DNA of 33,142 nt from an uncultured Prevotellaceae bacterium (lineage in GTDB: Bacteria; Bacteroidota; Bacteroidia; Bacteroidales; Bacteroidaceae): positions 62,860 to 96,001 of the forward strand of contig CADADN010000047.1 in the NCBI GenBank assembly GCA_902786665.1, given 5' to 3'. The notes beneath the pieces were generated by a model, which did not search any database, was not told the origin of the DNA, and saw nothing but the letters and a program-made list of their open reading frames with translations. Positions 16,892 through 24,220 of the stretch are shown here, piece by piece. The position numbers and the translations under genes were made by a program. Each line of letters begins with the position of its first letter. Position 1 is the first letter of the stretch.

Positions 16892-17566
16892 TCACTCCCG
16901 GCATCTGGCATACATGTCGGCCAACGAAGGCTTCGGAACGCCTTTGGCCACCGCCGTGTCGAGGTCGCGTCGTGCCTCATCCTTCCTTCCCATCTTGATG
17001 AGGAGGTCGGCTCGTGAAAGGAGGTAGTCCACATTATCGGGTTCCAGGCGGATGGCTTGAGAGAAATCATATTCCGCCACCTCCATCATCCCCCTCTCCT
17101 GCTCCATTCCCGCCCTGGCGGCATACGCCACGGCGTTGTCGGGAAATTGTTCGACGAGATGGTTGATGATGTTCATCGCCTCCGTGTAGCGCATGTCCTT
17201 CTGGTTGAGCAAGGCCAGTCCCAGTTGCCCGTTGAAGTTTCCCGGCACAATTTTGAGCATCCGCTCATAATCCATCCTGGCAAAGGCATACTTGTGCATC
17301 CGCTCATAAGCATATGCCCTGAAATAAAGGGCTGCCACGTTGTCGGAGTCCCTGGCTAACACTTGGTCATACTCCCTCTGAGCATATTCCCATTGTTCAA
17401 GCATGAGGTTCCACGACGCTTTTCTCAACCTCAGGTCGATATTGTCTGGGAATCGGTTCAGTTTCTCCACCGCCTCTGCGAGCGAATCCCGCAACTCCGC
17501 GTTGGTTTGTGCGTGGGCGGTCGCCATCAGCAGCATGGCAACCGCCAGAATGAGCCATCTTCTCAT
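16892..17566 (-). CDS. Periplasmic tetratricopeptide-repeat protein coupled to leuB
   Basis: This 224-residue protein has a signal peptide ([20 protein letters not shown]) and then five to six TPR-like units. Units visible include [60 protein letters not shown] and [20 protein letters not shown]. No enzymatic domain is seen; TPRs normally mediate protein contacts. The ATG overlaps the leuB stop by four bases (ATGA), so it is the last gene of the leucine operon and probably translationally coupled. An exported scaffold protein has no evident role in leucine synthesis. It may simply use the operon's expression, or the coupling may be lineage-specific. Confidence 0.85.
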   Translation of the reverse strand: MRRWLILAVAMLLMATAHAQTNAELRDSLAEAVEKLNRFPDNIDLRLRKASWNLMLEQWEYAQREYDQVLARDSDNVAALYFRAYAYERMHKYAFARMDYERMLKIVPGNFNGQLGLALLNQKDMRYTEAMNIINHLVEQFPDNAVAYAARAGMEQERGMMEVAEYDFSQAIRLEPDNVDYLLSRADLLIKMGRKDEARRDLDTAVAKGVPKPSLADMYARCRE

Positions 17567-18624
17567 TGCCGTTTAATCCAATCGACAATCCATTGGCCCA
17601 CCTCTCGGGTGCCATACTTAGCGCCACCTTCCACCTGAATCTCCGGTGTACGAACTTCAGCGTCGAGACTGGCATCCACGGCCTTTCTCACCAGCGCGGC
17701 CTCGTCGCTGAGGTTGAAATGCTCGAGCATCATAGCGACGGAGAGAATCTGGGCGAGAGGGTTGGCCAAGTTCTTTCCCGCCGCCTGGGGCCACGAGCCA
17801 TGCACCGGTTCGAACAGCGGCGTGCTCTCCCCCGTGGAAGCGGAAGGCAGCAATCCCATCGAACCCGAGATGCAACTGCCCTCATCGGTGAGGATGTCTC
17901 CAAAGGTGTTCTCCGTGACCATCACATCAAAAAACGTGGGTTCTGCAATCATGCGCATGGCGGCATTATCAACAAACATATAGTCCACCTTGACATCGGG
18001 ATACATCGGTTCCATCTCCTTGGCAATCTGCCTCCATAGCCTGCTGGAAGCGAGGACGTTGGCCTTGTCGACCACGGTGAGGTGATGGTGTCTCTTTCGT
18101 GCAAATTCGAATCCCACCTTCAAGATGCGCTCCACCTCGGGACGCGTATAGATATTGGTGTCATAAGCCTTGTCGTTGTCCTGGTATTTCTCTCCGAAGT
18201 ACATGCCTCCGGTGAGTTCGCGGATGCAAATGAAGTCGGCTCCCTCCACGAGTTCCGCCCTCAGCGGACTTTTGTGCAAGAGACATTTGAAGGTTTGCAC
18301 AGGACGGATGTTGGCAAACAACCCGAGTTTTTTTCGCATGGCGAGGAGTCCTTGTTCCGGTCTCACCTTCGCGGTGGGGTCGTTGTCGAACCTAAGGTCC
18401 CCCACGGCTGCGAAGAGGACGGCATCGGCATCCTTGCAAGTCTGGAAGGTCTCTTCGGGGAAGGGGTCACCCACCTCGTCGATGGCCTTGGCCCCGCAGA
18501 TGGCCTCAGTGTAGGTCACCTCATGCCCGAATTTCTCAGCGATGGCATCCATGACTGCCACACCTTGTATCATGATCTCTGGTCCTATACCGTCGCCAGA
18601 GAGGACGGCTATTTTAAGTTTCAT
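17563..18624 (-). CDS. leuB: 3-isopropylmalate dehydrogenase
   Basis: LeuB oxidatively decarboxylates 3-isopropylmalate with NAD+ to 2-oxoisocaproate, and the same enzyme can serve the citramalate route with 3-methylmalate. The 353-residue length is normal. Motifs include [10 protein letters not shown] at the N-terminus, [10 protein letters not shown], the arginine-rich substrate segment [45 protein letters not shown], and [11 protein letters not shown] with the metal-binding Asp. It lies 76 nt after the second synthase gene, across a short AGGA repeat, and overlaps the TPR gene by four bases. Confidence 0.97.
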   Translation of the reverse strand: MKLKIAVLSGDGIGPEIMIQGVAVMDAIAEKFGHEVTYTEAICGAKAIDEVGDPFPEETFQTCKDADAVLFAAVGDLRFDNDPTAKVRPEQGLLAMRKKLGLFANIRPVQTFKCLLHKSPLRAELVEGADFICIRELTGGMYFGEKYQDNDKAYDTNIYTRPEVERILKVGFEFARKRHHHLTVVDKANVLASSRLWRQIAKEMEPMYPDVKVDYMFVDNAAMRMIAEPTFFDVMVTENTFGDILTDEGSCISGSMGLLPSASTGESTPLFEPVHGSWPQAAGKNLANPLAQILSVAMMLEHFNLSDEAALVRKAVDASLDAEVRTPEIQVEGGAKYGTREVGQWIVDWIKRQ

Positions 18625-18644
18625 ATCAGTGAAGTTTTTTGTGG

Positions 18645-18695
18645 TTATAGGAAGATATAGGAAGTTATAGGAGATTTCTGGGAGGGAACAGGAGT
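18645..18695. repeat. 10-nt-period TTATAGGAAG array inside the leu operon (site 4)
   Basis: Decamers in phase read GTTATAGGAA, GATATAGGAA and GTTATAGGAG, then decay. They fill the 76-nt gap between leuB and the upstream synthase gene, the only gap besides leuC-leuD in an otherwise tightly packed operon. Confidence 0.7.
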
Positions 18696-18700
18696 AGTAT

Positions 18701-20245
18701 TCAACTTTGCTCCTCGAAGATGTTGAGCATGCGGAGAGTGGCCTTGATGGCAGCCTCAGTCTGGTCGGCGTCGAGTCCTCGTGTACGAATCATCTTGTTT
18801 CCGTTTCTCCAAGTGATGACCGTTTGGACGAGAGCGTCGGTGCGCCCACCTGGTGGAATGGTGACGGCATAGTTGGCGAGGATGGGGAAGGTGCGGTCGA
18901 GGTAGGTCTTGTAGATTTTCCTCAGCGCCTTCACGAAAGCGTCGTATTGCCCGTCGCCGGTAGACTCGGCTGCATATTGCTTTCCCCGTATTTCCACCTT
19001 GATGCTTGCGATGGGCTTTAGACCGTAAGTGGAAGTGACCATATAGGAGATGAGTTTCACCTTCTCCTCAGGTGTGGTGTGCTTGAGTACATCGTTGACG
19101 ATGTATGGCAGGTCGTCCTGCGTGACGATTTCCTTTCTTTCTCCCAGTTCGGTGATTCTTTTCGACACTTTCGCCATCTGTTCCGGTGTGAGTTCCAAGC
19201 CGAGTTTCTGGAGGTTGAGAGCGACGTTGGCCTTTCCGCTATTCTTTCCCAAGGCATACTCCCTGCTTCTACCAAACCTTTCGGGTACAAGGGCGTTGCA
19301 GTAGAGCAAGTTCTTGTTGTCGCCGTCGGCATGCACTCCCGCCACCTGCGTGAAGACATTGTCGCCCACGATGGGTTGGTTGGGTGCGATGGCAATGCCG
19401 CTATACTCCTCGACAAGGCGGCTGATGTCATTGAGTTTGTCCTCCTTGATGTTGGTCCTTGCCATGAACTGGTCCTTGAGGATGACCTGCACGCTGGCGA
19501 GTGGTGCGTTGCCACATCGCTCCCCGAGTCCGTTGACCGTCACATGGATTCCCTTGGCACCACACAGCACGGCCGCAAGGGAGTTGGAGACGGCGAGGTC
19601 GTAGTCGTTGTGTGCGTGGAAGTCGAAATGCACGTCAGGATAGCGTTTTCTCATTTTCCGGAAGAACTCGATGACTTGCAGCGGGTTGGTGATGCCGAGC
19701 GTGTCGGGCAGCATGAAGCGCTTGATGTTGGTCTGCACGAGTCGTTCCATGAGGTGGTAGATGTAGTCTGGCGAGTCATTCATCCCGCTGCTCCAGTCCT
19801 CGAGGTAGATATTGACTCCCATGCCCATCTTTTCTGCATAGTCGAGCGACCTCATGATGTCGTCCACATGGTCGTCCGGGGTCTTGTGCAGTTGCTCCCG
19901 ACAATGCCTGAGCGACCCTTTGGCCAGTAGGTTGATGTTACGGCATCCGCAACTGTCAATCCAATCGATGGACTGTTTGCCATCCACGAAGCCGAGCACC
20001 TCCACCTTGTTGAGCATGTCCACCTTTTCCGCATACTTGCAGATGAGTTTGACAGCATCTTTCTCCCCTTCCGAGACCTTTGCCGACGCCACCTCCAGGC
20101 GGTCGACATTGATGTCGTTCATGAGCATTCGTGCTATCATGAGTTTCTCATGAGGCAGGAAAGAGACGCCGCTGGTCTGTTCGCCATCCCTTAGCGTACT
20201 GTCCATGATCTCAATGAGTGGATGGGTGAATGTCTTGGTTTCCAT
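18701..20245 (-). CDS. Second 2-isopropylmalate synthase-family enzyme, possible (R)-citramalate synthase
   Basis: This 514-residue DRE-TIM metallolyase condenses acetyl-CoA with a 2-oxo acid. Catalytic and metal motifs are [15 protein letters not shown] near the N-terminus, [12 protein letters not shown] and [16 protein letters not shown]-terminal LeuA regulatory-type domain ([20 protein letters not shown]) follows, so allosteric end-product control is plausible. It is clearly diverged from the first leuA in the operon, and Bacteroidales operons commonly pair the two. One of them may use pyruvate to make citramalate for isoleucine, but the substrate cannot be settled by eye. The start at 20245 forms a TGATG junction with the leuD stop; a longer start at 20266 would overlap leuD by 22 nt. 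Confidence 0.88.
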   Translation of the reverse strand: METKTFTHPLIEIMDSTLRDGEQTSGVSFLPHEKLMIARMLMNDINVDRLEVASAKVSEGEKDAVKLICKYAEKVDMLNKVEVLGFVDGKQSIDWIDSCGCRNINLLAKGSLRHCREQLHKTPDDHVDDIMRSLDYAEKMGMGVNIYLEDWSSGMNDSPDYIYHLMERLVQTNIKRFMLPDTLGITNPLQVIEFFRKMRKRYPDVHFDFHAHNDYDLAVSNSLAAVLCGAKGIHVTVNGLGERCGNAPLASVQVILKDQFMARTNIKEDKLNDISRLVEEYSGIAIAPNQPIVGDNVFTQVAGVHADGDNKNLLYCNALVPERFGRSREYALGKNSGKANVALNLQKLGLELTPEQMAKVSKRITELGERKEIVTQDDLPYIVNDVLKHTTPEEKVKLISYMVTSTYGLKPIASIKVEIRGKQYAAESTGDGQYDAFVKALRKIYKTYLDRTFPILANYAVTIPPGGRTDALVQTVITWRNGNKMIRTRGLDADQTEAAIKATLRMLNIFEEQS

Positions 20246-20835
20246 CAGTTGTTCTTGCTTTCCCATGCCTCGATTTTGTCGGTGTTTTGGAGAAGGAAGT
20301 CGATGTCGTCGAGCCCGTTCACCAGACAGTGTTTCTTGTAACCGTTGATTTCAAAATGCTCGCTCTTACCTGTGGCGAGATTGGTGACCCGTTGGTTGGG
20401 CAGGTCCACCTCCACTTCCATCTTTGGATTGCCATGGATGCTTTGGAAAAGTTCGGCGAGGAAGGATTCCGACACCACGACTGGCAGCACGAAATTGTTG
20501 AGTTCGTTGTTCTTGTGGATGTCGGCGAAAAAGGAACTGATGACGACTCTGAACCCATATCCTGCAATGGCCCAAGCCGCATGCTCCCTCGATGACCCCG
20601 AACCGAAATTCTTCCCCACGACGAGGATGCATCCCCCATAGGTAGGGTCGTTGAGCACGAAGTCCTTGACGGGCTTTCCTTCCTTATCGTATCTCCAATC
20701 ACGGAAGAGGTTGTCGCCGAAGCCCTCCTTGTCTGTGGCCTTGAGATAGCGGGCAGGTATGATTTGGTCGGTGTCCACATTCTCCAAGGGCAGCGGCACA
20801 CACGTTGACTTGATGATATTGAATTTCTGTTTCAT
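20245..20835 (-). CDS. leuD: 3-isopropylmalate dehydratase small subunit
   Basis: LeuD pairs with LeuC to isomerise 2-isopropylmalate to 3-isopropylmalate. The 196-residue product starts MKQKFNIIKSTCVPLP and shows LENVDTDQIIPARYLK and GKNFGSGSSREHAAWAI, the swivel-domain signature. The open frame continues upstream to 21138 because the 9-nt repeat in front is in frame and stop-free. The extension, however, encodes repeat (SDY units) and then out-of-frame leuC, so the ATG at 20835 is chosen. The stop overlaps the next gene's start by one base (TGATG). Confidence 0.95.
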   Translation of the reverse strand: MKQKFNIIKSTCVPLPLENVDTDQIIPARYLKATDKEGFGDNLFRDWRYDKEGKPVKDFVLNDPTYGGCILVVGKNFGSGSSREHAAWAIAGYGFRVVISSFFADIHKNNELNNFVLPVVVSESFLAELFQSIHGNPKMEVEVDLPNQRVTNLATGKSEHFEINGYKKHCLVNGLDDIDFLLQNTDKIEAWESKNN

Positions 20836-20862
20836 GATCTGTTTATTTATGAAGTGGGAGGA

Positions 20863-20952
20863 GTAATCGGAATAATCTGAGTAATCGGAGTAATCTGAGT
20901 AATCGGAGTATTCTGAGAAATCGGAATAATCTGAGTAATCGGAGTGATCGGA
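20863..20952. repeat. 9-nt tandem array between leuC and leuD
   Basis: Ten 9-nt units of the type GTAATCGGA / GTAATCTGA (coding strand TCCGATTAC / TCAGATTAC) run without interruption and end two bases before the leuC stop codon. On the coding strand one frame reads Ser-Asp-Tyr over and over and is in frame with leuD. The array makes up most of the 119-nt leuC-leuD spacer. Confidence 0.95.
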
Positions 20953-20954
20953 GA

Positions 20955-22349
20955 TTACATCATCTCCCTGGGGTCGGTGATGATTCCCGTGACGGCAGCC
21001 GCAGCGGCCACCAAGGGGCTGGCGAGAATCGTCCTCGCTCCCGGCCCCTGTCGTCCTTCGAAGTTGCGGTTGCTGGTGGAGACGCTGTATTTCCCTTCTG
21101 GCACCTTGTCGTCGTTCATAGCGAGACAAGCCGAGCATCCCGGTTGCCTGATTTCGAAACCTGCCTCTTCAAGCACCTTGTCAAGTCCCTCTTCCCGGAT
21201 TTGTTTATCAACCGCCCAACTGCCAGGCACGAGCCACGCAATGATGTTGTCGGCCTTTCTCCTCCCCTTCACCACGCTGGCGAAAGCGCGGAAGTCCTCA
21301 ATCCTTCCGTTGGTGCAAGCACCAAGGAACACATAATCGACAGGATGTCCCATCAGCTGTTCTCCCTCTTTCAGTCCCATGTATTCCAATGCTTTTCTGA
21401 ATGAGGCTCTTGCCTGCGGCTCGATGCATTCCTCCGTGGGAATCTTTTCGGTGATGGCGATGCCCATGCCAGGATTGGTGCCATAGGTGACACGTGGCAG
21501 GATATCGGCGGCATCGAAGACCAATTCCTTGTCGAACACAGCATCGTCGTCGCTCTTGAGTGTTCTCCAATAAGCCACGGCCTTTTCCCATTCCTCCCCC
21601 TTGGGCGCATATTCCTTTCCCTTGAGGTAGGCGAAGGTGGTGTCGTCGGGTGCCACGAATCCTCCTCTTGCCCCCATCTCTATGCTGAGGTTGCAAAGGG
21701 TGAGACGTCCCTCCATGGACATGTCGCGCACGACGTCGCCTGCATACTCGACGAAATGTCCCGTTGCGCCGGAAGTGGAGAGTTGCGCTATGAGATAGAG
21801 TGCCACGTCCTTGGGCGTGACGCCTTTTTGCAGTTTCCCGTTGATGGTGATTCTCATCGACTTGGGTTTCTGTTGCAAGATGCACTGCGAGGCGAGCACC
21901 ATCTCCACCTCCGAGGTGCCGATGCCGAAAGCGACAGCCCCCATGGCCCCATGGGTGGAAGTGTGTGAGTCGCCGCACACGATGGTCATGCCAGGCAGCG
22001 AGAGTCCTTTTTCCGGCCCCACGACATGGATGATGCCGTTGTCGGGCGACATCATGCCGAAATAGCTGAGTGAGAACTCCTTGCAGTTTCTTTCCAGAGT
22101 GTCCACCTGCTTTTTCGACACGGGGTCCTTGATGGGTTTGTCCTGGTCGTGGGTGGGGGTGTTGTGGTCGGGCATGCAGAAAATCTGGCCAGGCCTGAAA
22201 CATTTCAGTTTCCTCGCCCTCATGCCATCGAAGGCTTGTGGTGAGGTGACCTCATGGCAATACATGCGGTCGATGTAGAGTTGCACGGGGCCGTCGTCCA
22301 CAACCTGCACGACGTGCCTGTCCCAGATTTTGTCGAATAATGTGTTCAT
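20955..22349 (-). CDS. leuC: 3-isopropylmalate dehydratase large subunit
   Basis: LeuC is the [4Fe-4S] aconitase-family subunit of isopropylmalate isomerase. The 464-residue protein has [34 protein letters not shown], and the cluster cysteines in [12 protein letters not shown] and [12 protein letters not shown]. The frame is open to 22379, but the ATG at 22349 starts the conserved [14 protein letters not shown] and overlaps the leuA stop by four bases (ATGA), indicating translational coupling. Length and motifs are normal. Confidence 0.97.
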   Translation of the reverse strand: MNTLFDKIWDRHVVQVVDDGPVQLYIDRMYCHEVTSPQAFDGMRARKLKCFRPGQIFCMPDHNTPTHDQDKPIKDPVSKKQVDTLERNCKEFSLSYFGMMSPDNGIIHVVGPEKGLSLPGMTIVCGDSHTSTHGAMGAVAFGIGTSEVEMVLASQCILQQKPKSMRITINGKLQKGVTPKDVALYLIAQLSTSGATGHFVEYAGDVVRDMSMEGRLTLCNLSIEMGARGGFVAPDDTTFAYLKGKEYAPKGEEWEKAVAYWRTLKSDDDAVFDKELVFDAADILPRVTYGTNPGMGIAITEKIPTEECIEPQARASFRKALEYMGLKEGEQLMGHPVDYVFLGACTNGRIEDFRAFASVVKGRRKADNIIAWLVPGSWAVDKQIREEGLDKVLEEAGFEIRQPGCSACLAMNDDKVPEGKYSVSTSNRNFEGRQGPGARTILASPLVAAAAAVTGIITDPREMM

Positions 22350-23854
22350 GGTTGTCTTTCCTTGAATTTGTTGATGCAATCGATATATGCCTCCACCGAT
22401 GCCGTAACGATGTCGGTATTGGCGCCAAAGCCGTAGTAGAGTCCACCATCGTATTCCACTTGCATATGCACCTTGCCCACATCGTTGGAGCCTTTGGAAA
22501 TGGCTTGTATGGTGAACTCCTTCATAGTCATTTTCTTCTGTATGATTTTCTTGAGCGCGTTGATTGCCGCATCCACGGGGCCGTTGCCAGTGGAAGCCGC
22601 CTCGAACTTCTGGTTGCTGATGTCCAGACCGATGCTGGCAACGCTGCGCACCCCCATTCCTGTAGTCACCTGGAGGAAGTCGAGCTTGACGGCATGCGTC
22701 TCAGCGGTGTCCGCCCCTGCGAGCATTAGGATGTCGGCGTCGGTGACTTCCTTTTTCTGGTCGGCGAGTTTGAGGAATTTCTCATAGACCTTGTCCACCC
22801 TCTTCTCGTTGTCGACATTGACGCCGAGCACCCTGAGACGATATTTGAGGGCGGCCCTTCCCGACCTCGCGGTGAGGACGATTGAGTTGTCGTCGAGTCC
22901 GATGTCCCTTGGATTGATGATCTCATAGGTGCCGGCATTCTTCAGCACTCCGTCCTGGTGTATTCCGCTGGAATGTGCGAAGGCATTGCGACCCACGATG
23001 GCCTTGTTGGGTTGAACGGGCATGTTCATCAAGCTCGACACCATGCGGCTGATGGGATAGATTTTGGTGGTGTTGATGTTGGTGTCAATGCCAAGGTGCT
23101 TGTGGCATTTGAGTATCATGGCGATTTCCTCGAGCGAGGTGTTCCCGGCCCTCTCACCTATGCCGTTGATGGTGACCTCCACCTGCCTCGCACCGTTGAG
23201 CAACCCCTCGAAGGTGTTGGCGGTGGCCATTCCGAGGTCGTTGTGGCAATGTGTGGAGACGACCGCCTTGTGTATGCCGTCGACATGCTCCATGAGGTAT
23301 TTGATTTTGTCACCATACTCTTGCGGGAGACAGTATCCTGTAGTATCGGGGATGTTGACGGTGGTGGCTCCGGCCTTGATGACGGCCTCCACCACCCTTG
23401 CGAGGTATTCGTTGTCGGTGCGCCCGGCATCCTCGGCATAAAACTCCACATCCTCGACGAATTTCTTGGCGTATTTCACTGCAGCGACGGCTCTTTCTAA
23501 GATTTCCTCCCTGTTGGAATTGAATTTGTACCTGATATGGGAGTCGCTGGTCCCGATTCCGGTGTGGATGCGCTTGTGCTTGGCATACCGCAAAGAATCC
23601 ACAGCGACATCGATGTCTTTTTCCACCGCACGCGTCAAGGCGCAGATGACGGGCCATGTCACGGCCTTTGATATTTCAATCACCGAGTGGAAGTCACCCG
23701 GACTGGAGATGGGGAATCCCGCCTCAATCACATCCACGCCCAGCAGTTCGAGCTGTCGTGCCACTTCGATTTTCTCCACGGTGTTGAGTTGGCATCCGGG
23801 GACTTGCTCTCCGTCGCGCAGCGTCGTGTCGAAAATAAACAGTCTGTCATTCAT
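22346..23854 (-). CDS. leuA: 2-isopropylmalate synthase
   Basis: LeuA condenses acetyl-CoA with 2-oxoisovalerate, the committed and normally leucine-inhibited step. The 502-residue protein shows [17 protein letters not shown] at the N-terminus, [17 protein letters not shown] and [14 protein letters not shown]. The C-terminal regulatory domain contains [17 protein letters not shown] and [15 protein letters not shown]. The frame is open to 23899, but upstream residues are not family-like, and the ATG at 23854 gives [11 protein letters not shown], the expected start. It is the first structural gene of the operon, 56 nt after an attenuator terminator and behind a leader peptide gene. Confidence 0.96.
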   Translation of the reverse strand: MNDRLFIFDTTLRDGEQVPGCQLNTVEKIEVARQLELLGVDVIEAGFPISSPGDFHSVIEISKAVTWPVICALTRAVEKDIDVAVDSLRYAKHKRIHTGIGTSDSHIRYKFNSNREEILERAVAAVKYAKKFVEDVEFYAEDAGRTDNEYLARVVEAVIKAGATTVNIPDTTGYCLPQEYGDKIKYLMEHVDGIHKAVVSTHCHNDLGMATANTFEGLLNGARQVEVTINGIGERAGNTSLEEIAMILKCHKHLGIDTNINTTKIYPISRMVSSLMNMPVQPNKAIVGRNAFAHSSGIHQDGVLKNAGTYEIINPRDIGLDDNSIVLTARSGRAALKYRLRVLGVNVDNEKRVDKVYEKFLKLADQKKEVTDADILMLAGADTAETHAVKLDFLQVTTGMGVRSVASIGLDISNQKFEAASTGNGPVDAAINALKKIIQKKMTMKEFTIQAISKGSNDVGKVHMQVEYDGGLYYGFGANTDIVTASVEAYIDCINKFKERQP

Positions 23855-23910
23855 ATGCTTCAACTTTTTATGAAAAATGCCATCGTGCATGCCAGGCACC
23901 CATTTTCAAC

Positions 23911-23946
23911 AAAAAAGCCTTTCACACTTCTGGAAGTGAGAAAGGC
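23911..23946 (-). terminator. Attenuator terminator of the leu operon
   Basis: On the minus strand GCCTTTCTCACTTC (23946-23933) pairs with GAAGTGTGAAAGGC (23930-23917), with one U-U mismatch and a minimal loop, and is followed by six U (23916-23911). It lies between the leader ORF and leuA, 56 nt before the leuA ATG, which is the position of a regulated premature terminator. Confidence 0.9.
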
Positions 23947-23993
23947 CATATCCTGTCAACAGGCTTCATTTATCTGCGCACCTTGTCACTTCC
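23932..23993 (-). promoter_or_regulatory. Alternative (antiterminator) hairpin of the leu leader
   Basis: GGAAGTGACAAGG (23993-23981, inside the leader ORF) can pair with CCTTTCTCACTTCC (23945-23932), giving eight contiguous base pairs plus four more across a mismatch. That second segment is the 5' arm of the terminator, so the two hairpins exclude each other. A 6-nt CCTTGT in the untranslated leader (24084-24079) could in turn pair with ACAAGG, a possible third state. Confidence 0.75.
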
Positions 23994-24050
23994 CACTGCG
24001 GTATGCAATAGGAGGTTAATAATGCCGATAATCAAACCGTTGTTTGTCAT
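23970..24050 (-). CDS. leuL: Leu/Ile/Val-rich leader peptide of the leu operon
   Basis: This 26-codon ORF begins about 55 nt after the promoter -7 element. It encodes Met-Thr-Asn-Asn, then GLIIGIINLLLHTAVG, then a charged tail and a TAA stop. Ten of 26 codons are for the branched-chain amino acids: four Leu (three consecutive), four Ile and two Val. Such a peptide, followed by mutually exclusive hairpins and a terminator just before leuA, is the classical design of ribosome-mediated attenuation. The frame is open further upstream, but the promoter lies inside that extension, so the ATG at 24050 is the start. The name leuL is by functional analogy with enterobacteria, not by homology. Confidence 0.85.
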   Translation of the reverse strand: MTNNGLIIGIINLLLHTAVGSDKVRR

Positions 24051-24104
24051 TTCTGGATGTATTAATGATGGGTTCTCCACAAGGGAGCTTTGCCTTAGCG
24101 GTTG

Positions 24105-24136
24105 CAAAAGTAGTGCTTTTCCACCATTCAAACAAA
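24105..24136 (-). promoter_or_regulatory. Promoter of the leu operon
   Basis: On the minus strand TTTG (24136-24133), a 20-nt spacer and TACTTTTG (24112-24105) fit the Bacteroidetes consensus. The leader RNA would be about 240 nt up to leuA. Confidence 0.85.
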
Positions 24137-24137
24137 T

Positions 24138-24173
24138 AAATTGACACTTTTTTTGTGTTTTTTGCGTCAATTT
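24138..24173 (-). terminator. Possible terminator or operator between GH31 and the leu promoter
   Basis: AAATTGAC (24138-24145) and GTCAATTT (24166-24173) are perfect inverted copies around an A/T-rich loop that contains a second ACAC/GTGT pair. It lies between the GH31 stop and the leu -33 element. It could end the GH31 transcript or bind a regulator. Evidence is positional only. Confidence 0.35.
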
Positions 24174-24220
24174 CACGTTTTCAATCATTGCCGCACCATA
24201 TTTTCCAAAAAGCACTCATC

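Noticed and set aside
20836-21138. 101-residue N-terminal extension of LeuD
   Set aside because: It consists of translated 9-nt repeats and out-of-frame leuC; the ATG at 20835 gives the conserved start.
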